From Clostridiales bacterium (GTDB taxonomy: Bacteria; Bacillota; Clostridia; Oscillospirales; Acutalibacteraceae): a stretch of DNA of 7,803 nucleotides. The position numbers were made by a program, and so were the translations under genes. Of the stretch, positions 5,890 to 7,803 are shown piece after piece (position 1 is the first letter of the stretch; the number at the start of each line of letters is the position of its first letter). Where the stretch lies: contig JAAYKB010000198.1 in NCBI GenBank assembly GCA_012522615.1, positions 1-7,803 of the forward strand, read 5' to 3'. The notes beneath the pieces are model-generated. The model worked only from the letters and a program-made list of their open reading frames with translations. It did no database searches and was not told where the DNA came from.

Positions 5890-7641
5890 TCAAACGCCGA
5901 TAGAGTATTTCTTTAAATATTCATTGTACTGCCTTATATAATTGTCATCGGGCTGCCGCTTGAGCTTGTCAAAGTAGTCATGCATATCCATACTCTTGTG
6001 CGACATCTCGATAACACAACCGGCAATATTGGAGCAATGGTCGGCCGTCCGTTCAAGCACTGTAATCAGATCCGAGAAGACAAACCCCATCTCAATGGTA
6101 CATTCATTGCATTGCAGGCGTGAGATATGGTTCTTTTTCAACCTGCTCTTCAAATCATCTATAACCTGCTCCAGCGGTTCGGCCGAAGCGGCAAGCCTGA
6201 TGTCGTTTTCCTTAAAGGATGCAAACGAGATTGCGATAATCTCATCTACAGCCAGCATCATGGTTTTCAATTCGTTTTGAGCCGGCTGTGAAAACTGCAT
6301 TTTCTTTTCATACATTTCAAGAGACGAATTGACGACGTTGACCGCATAGTCGGATATCCTCTCGAATTCCCCGATAAGATAAAGCAGCTTGGCGGCTTCG
6401 GTGCTGTCCTCAATGGCCATGCTGTGGCCTGAAAGCTTGACAAGGTATGTCCCGAGCATATCCTCATACATATCGGTTTTGGCTTCGGCCTCCCTGACCT
6501 GGGTCGCTACGTCTTCACGGTAATCAAAAAGTATATCCATTGCCTGCCGCATACAATCCCGAACAATATCGGCCATCTCTCCGGTTACAGTTCTGCTCCG
6601 ATTTATGGCGATGGACGGGGTGGAGAACAAACGGGTATCCAGCAAGATGGACTTGTCCTCCTTGTCGTTGTCCTTAACGGTTTTATATGCCAGCTTTTCA
6701 AGCAACCCGCCAAAGGGGAACAACAGGGCTGTGGATAAAATATTGAATGAGGTATGGACGACCGCGATAATGAACTGGTTGGCGGCAAGGCTTACAAAGG
6801 CAAACTTAAAAACACTGTTGAGAATCGTAAAGAGGATCAGGAAAATAAGGGTGCCGATAATATTAAAATACAAATGCACAAAGGCGGCGCGGCGGGCGTT
6901 CTTGTTGGTGCCCACCGAGGAAATTAAGGCGGTGACGCAGGTTCCGATATTCTGACCCATGATGATGGGAATTGCCGACCCGATGGTGACCTGACCTGTT
7001 GCGGACAGGGCCTGCAATATACCGACCGAGGCCGAGGAGCTCTGGATAATTCCGGTCAGCACCGCCCCGGCCAAAACCCCCAAAAACGGGTTTGAAAACA
7101 TAAGCAGAATGTTCCGGAAGGCCTCGACCTCGGCAAGAGGCTTGACAGCGGTCGACATGGCATCCATACCGAATATCAGAACAGAAAATCCGAGGAGGAT
7201 CATGCCGATATCCTTTTTCTTCTGGTTTTTTAAGAACATAAAAAAGATAATACCGATAAGGGCGAGTATGGGGGTGAACGAGGTGGGCTTGAACATTTTG
7301 ACAAAAATATTGTCCCCCTCAAGTCCGGACAAGCTCAGTAACCATGAGGTGACGGTGGTGCCGACATTGGCGCCCATAATAATATTGATAGCCTGCTTCA
7401 GGGACATGATGCTCGAGTTTACAAATCCGACCACAATAACCGTGGTCGCCGACGAGCTCTGTATGATGGCCGTAACCCCGAGGCCGAGCAAAAAGCCGTT
7501 CCACTTGGTAGTGGTCATTTTTCCCAACAGGGACTTCAGCCTGTTGCCCGCACTTTTTTCAAGTCCCGTCCCCATAACGCTCAAGCCGAAGAGGAAGAGG
7601 GCCAGGCCGCCGATCATTGTCAAGATATTAAATAAATCCAT
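5890..7641 (-). CDS. Na/Pi cotransporter family protein with C-terminal PhoU-like domain
   Basis: This 583-residue membrane protein has the architecture of bacterial type II sodium/phosphate symporter-like proteins (NptA/YjbB group). Two inverted Na/Pi repeats are clear: GVTAIIQSSSATT (55-67) with GANVGTTVT (90-98), and GIIQSSSAS (197-205) with GQNIGTCVT (229-237). The QSSS motifs characterise the family. Hydrophobic segments fill residues 1-310. A soluble helical C-terminus (about 350-560) resembles PhoU, with the ExxR/D signatures FERISDYA (426-433) and LERTADHC (529-536). The likely role is phosphate, or another anion, uptake or export coupled to Na+, gated by the PhoU part; the substrate cannot be read from sequence. 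GAAAAGGGA (7648-7656) is 6 nt upstream of ATG 7641 but abuts ATG 7647, so 7641 is the better start. The gene is convergent with murA and probably monocistronic. Confidence 0.92.
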   Translation of the reverse strand: MDLFNILTMIGGLALFLFGLSVMGTGLEKSAGNRLKSLLGKMTTTKWNGFLLGLGVTAIIQSSSATTVIVVGFVNSSIMSLKQAINIIMGANVGTTVTSWLLSLSGLEGDNIFVKMFKPTSFTPILALIGIIFFMFLKNQKKKDIGMILLGFSVLIFGMDAMSTAVKPLAEVEAFRNILLMFSNPFLGVLAGAVLTGIIQSSSASVGILQALSATGQVTIGSAIPIIMGQNIGTCVTALISSVGTNKNARRAAFVHLYFNIIGTLIFLILFTILNSVFKFAFVSLAANQFIIAVVHTSFNILSTALLFPFGGLLEKLAYKTVKDNDKEDKSILLDTRLFSTPSIAINRSRTVTGEMADIVRDCMRQAMDILFDYREDVATQVREAEAKTDMYEDMLGTYLVKLSGHSMAIEDSTEAAKLLYLIGEFERISDYAVNVVNSSLEMYEKKMQFSQPAQNELKTMMLAVDEIIAISFASFKENDIRLAASAEPLEQVIDDLKSRLKKNHISRLQCNECTIEMGFVFSDLITVLERTADHCSNIAGCVIEMSHKSMDMHDYFDKLKRQPDDNYIRQYNEYLKKYSIGV

Positions 7642-7686
7642 AAACATCCCTTTTCGTCATAATATAAACAATAAAATACATAAAGT

Positions 7687-7716
7687 ATTATAGCATAACA
7701 GCGGCAGGGCTGACAA
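7687..7716 (-). promoter_or_regulatory. Sigma-A-type promoter of the transporter gene
   Basis: On the - strand TTGTCA (7716-7711) is followed after 18 nt by a perfect TATAAT (7692-7687), preceded by TGC, an extended -10 (TGn). Transcription would start near 7680, giving a leader of about 39 nt to ATG 7641. The spacer is 1 nt longer than ideal, but the extended -10 compensates. It is the best promoter match in the window. Confidence 0.75.
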
Positions 7717-7739
7717 ACGGTATTTGCATTAAATATAAT
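7710..7739 (+). promoter_or_regulatory. Possible divergent promoter reading out of the window
   Basis: CTGACA (7710-7715) and TATAAT (7734-7739) are 18 nt apart on the + strand. Its -35 overlaps the -35 of the transporter promoter on the other strand, so the two would share a control point. No ORF is visible before the window ends at 7803, so its target cannot be seen. Confidence 0.35.
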
Positions 7740-7793
7740 TCAATAACGGCTGTATAATTCATATAAAAATACCTGCCGTTATTTCCGTTATTT
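7719..7793. repeat. Cluster of short direct and inverted repeats upstream of the transporter gene
   Basis: This AT-rich stretch contains AATAACGGC (7742-7750) inverted as GCCGTTATT (7775-7783); CCGTTATTT as a perfect 9-bp tandem pair (7776-7784 and 7785-7793); TATAATTC as a direct repeat with a 19-bp period (7734-7741 and 7753-7760); and GGTATTT (7719-7725) inverted as AAATACC (7767-7773). The AATAACGG box therefore occurs three times. It may be a regulator-binding region for the transporter, or partly the terminator of a gene to the right. I could not match it to a known Pho box. Confidence 0.45.
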
Positions 7794-7803
7794 TTCAAAA
7801 CAA

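Noticed and set aside
7109..7693. 194-codon open frame antisense to the start of the Na/Pi transporter gene
   Set aside because: It mirrors the membrane-protein codons of the real gene and covers its start and promoter region; no independent motif or credible RBS.
1..7803. Mobile elements, CRISPR, tRNA or signs of horizontal transfer
   Set aside because: No transposase, integrase, spaced repeat array or cloverleaf sequence was found, and the genes look compositionally similar to one another.

Overview
This window looks like ordinary chromosomal DNA from a Gram-positive anaerobe of the class Clostridia; an Oscillospirales/Ruminococcaceae-like lineage is an inference from protein style and gene order, not proven. 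Its left three quarters are the distal part of a division and cell wall (dcw) cluster, all on the + strand: the 3' part of murE, then mraY, ftsW/spoVE, murG and murA. The right quarter holds one convergent gene on the - strand, a sodium/phosphate cotransporter-type protein with a C-terminal PhoU-like domain. I see no tRNA, rRNA, CRISPR array, insertion sequence or phage gene.

Layout. 1-621 encodes the C-terminal half of MurE, which carries the DNPR motif of meso-diaminopimelate-adding enzymes. A 73-bp gap with a perfect 13-bp hairpin precedes mraY (best start 695). A 122-bp gap leads to ftsW (1834-3006), and murG follows closely (3034-4161) behind a strong Shine-Dalgarno sequence. A 279-bp gap holds a terminator-like hairpin and then two further stem-loops in the murA leader. 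murA starts at 4441, not at the longer in-frame ATG at 4288. The 192-bp convergent region (5698-5889) holds several dyads, a promoter-like sequence with no ORF behind it, and a 16-bp hairpin that probably terminates both murA and the transporter. The transporter runs from 7641 down to 5890, with a good sigma-A-type promoter at 7687-7716. Upstream of it is repeat-rich AT-rich DNA with a possible divergent promoter.

How the genes work together. MurA commits UDP-GlcNAc to peptidoglycan synthesis and MurE adds the third stem residue. MraY moves the finished pentapeptide precursor onto undecaprenyl phosphate (lipid I), and MurG adds GlcNAc (lipid II). The SEDS protein FtsW/SpoVE polymerises lipid II at the septum or in the spore cortex. 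murF and murD, which commonly flank mraY in dcw clusters, are absent from both slots, so they must lie elsewhere in the genome.

No clearly new system is visible. The points most worth a second look are the missing murF/murD with hairpin-bearing DNA in one slot, the structured murA leader, the possible small RNA between murA and the transporter, and the repeat-rich control region at the right edge.
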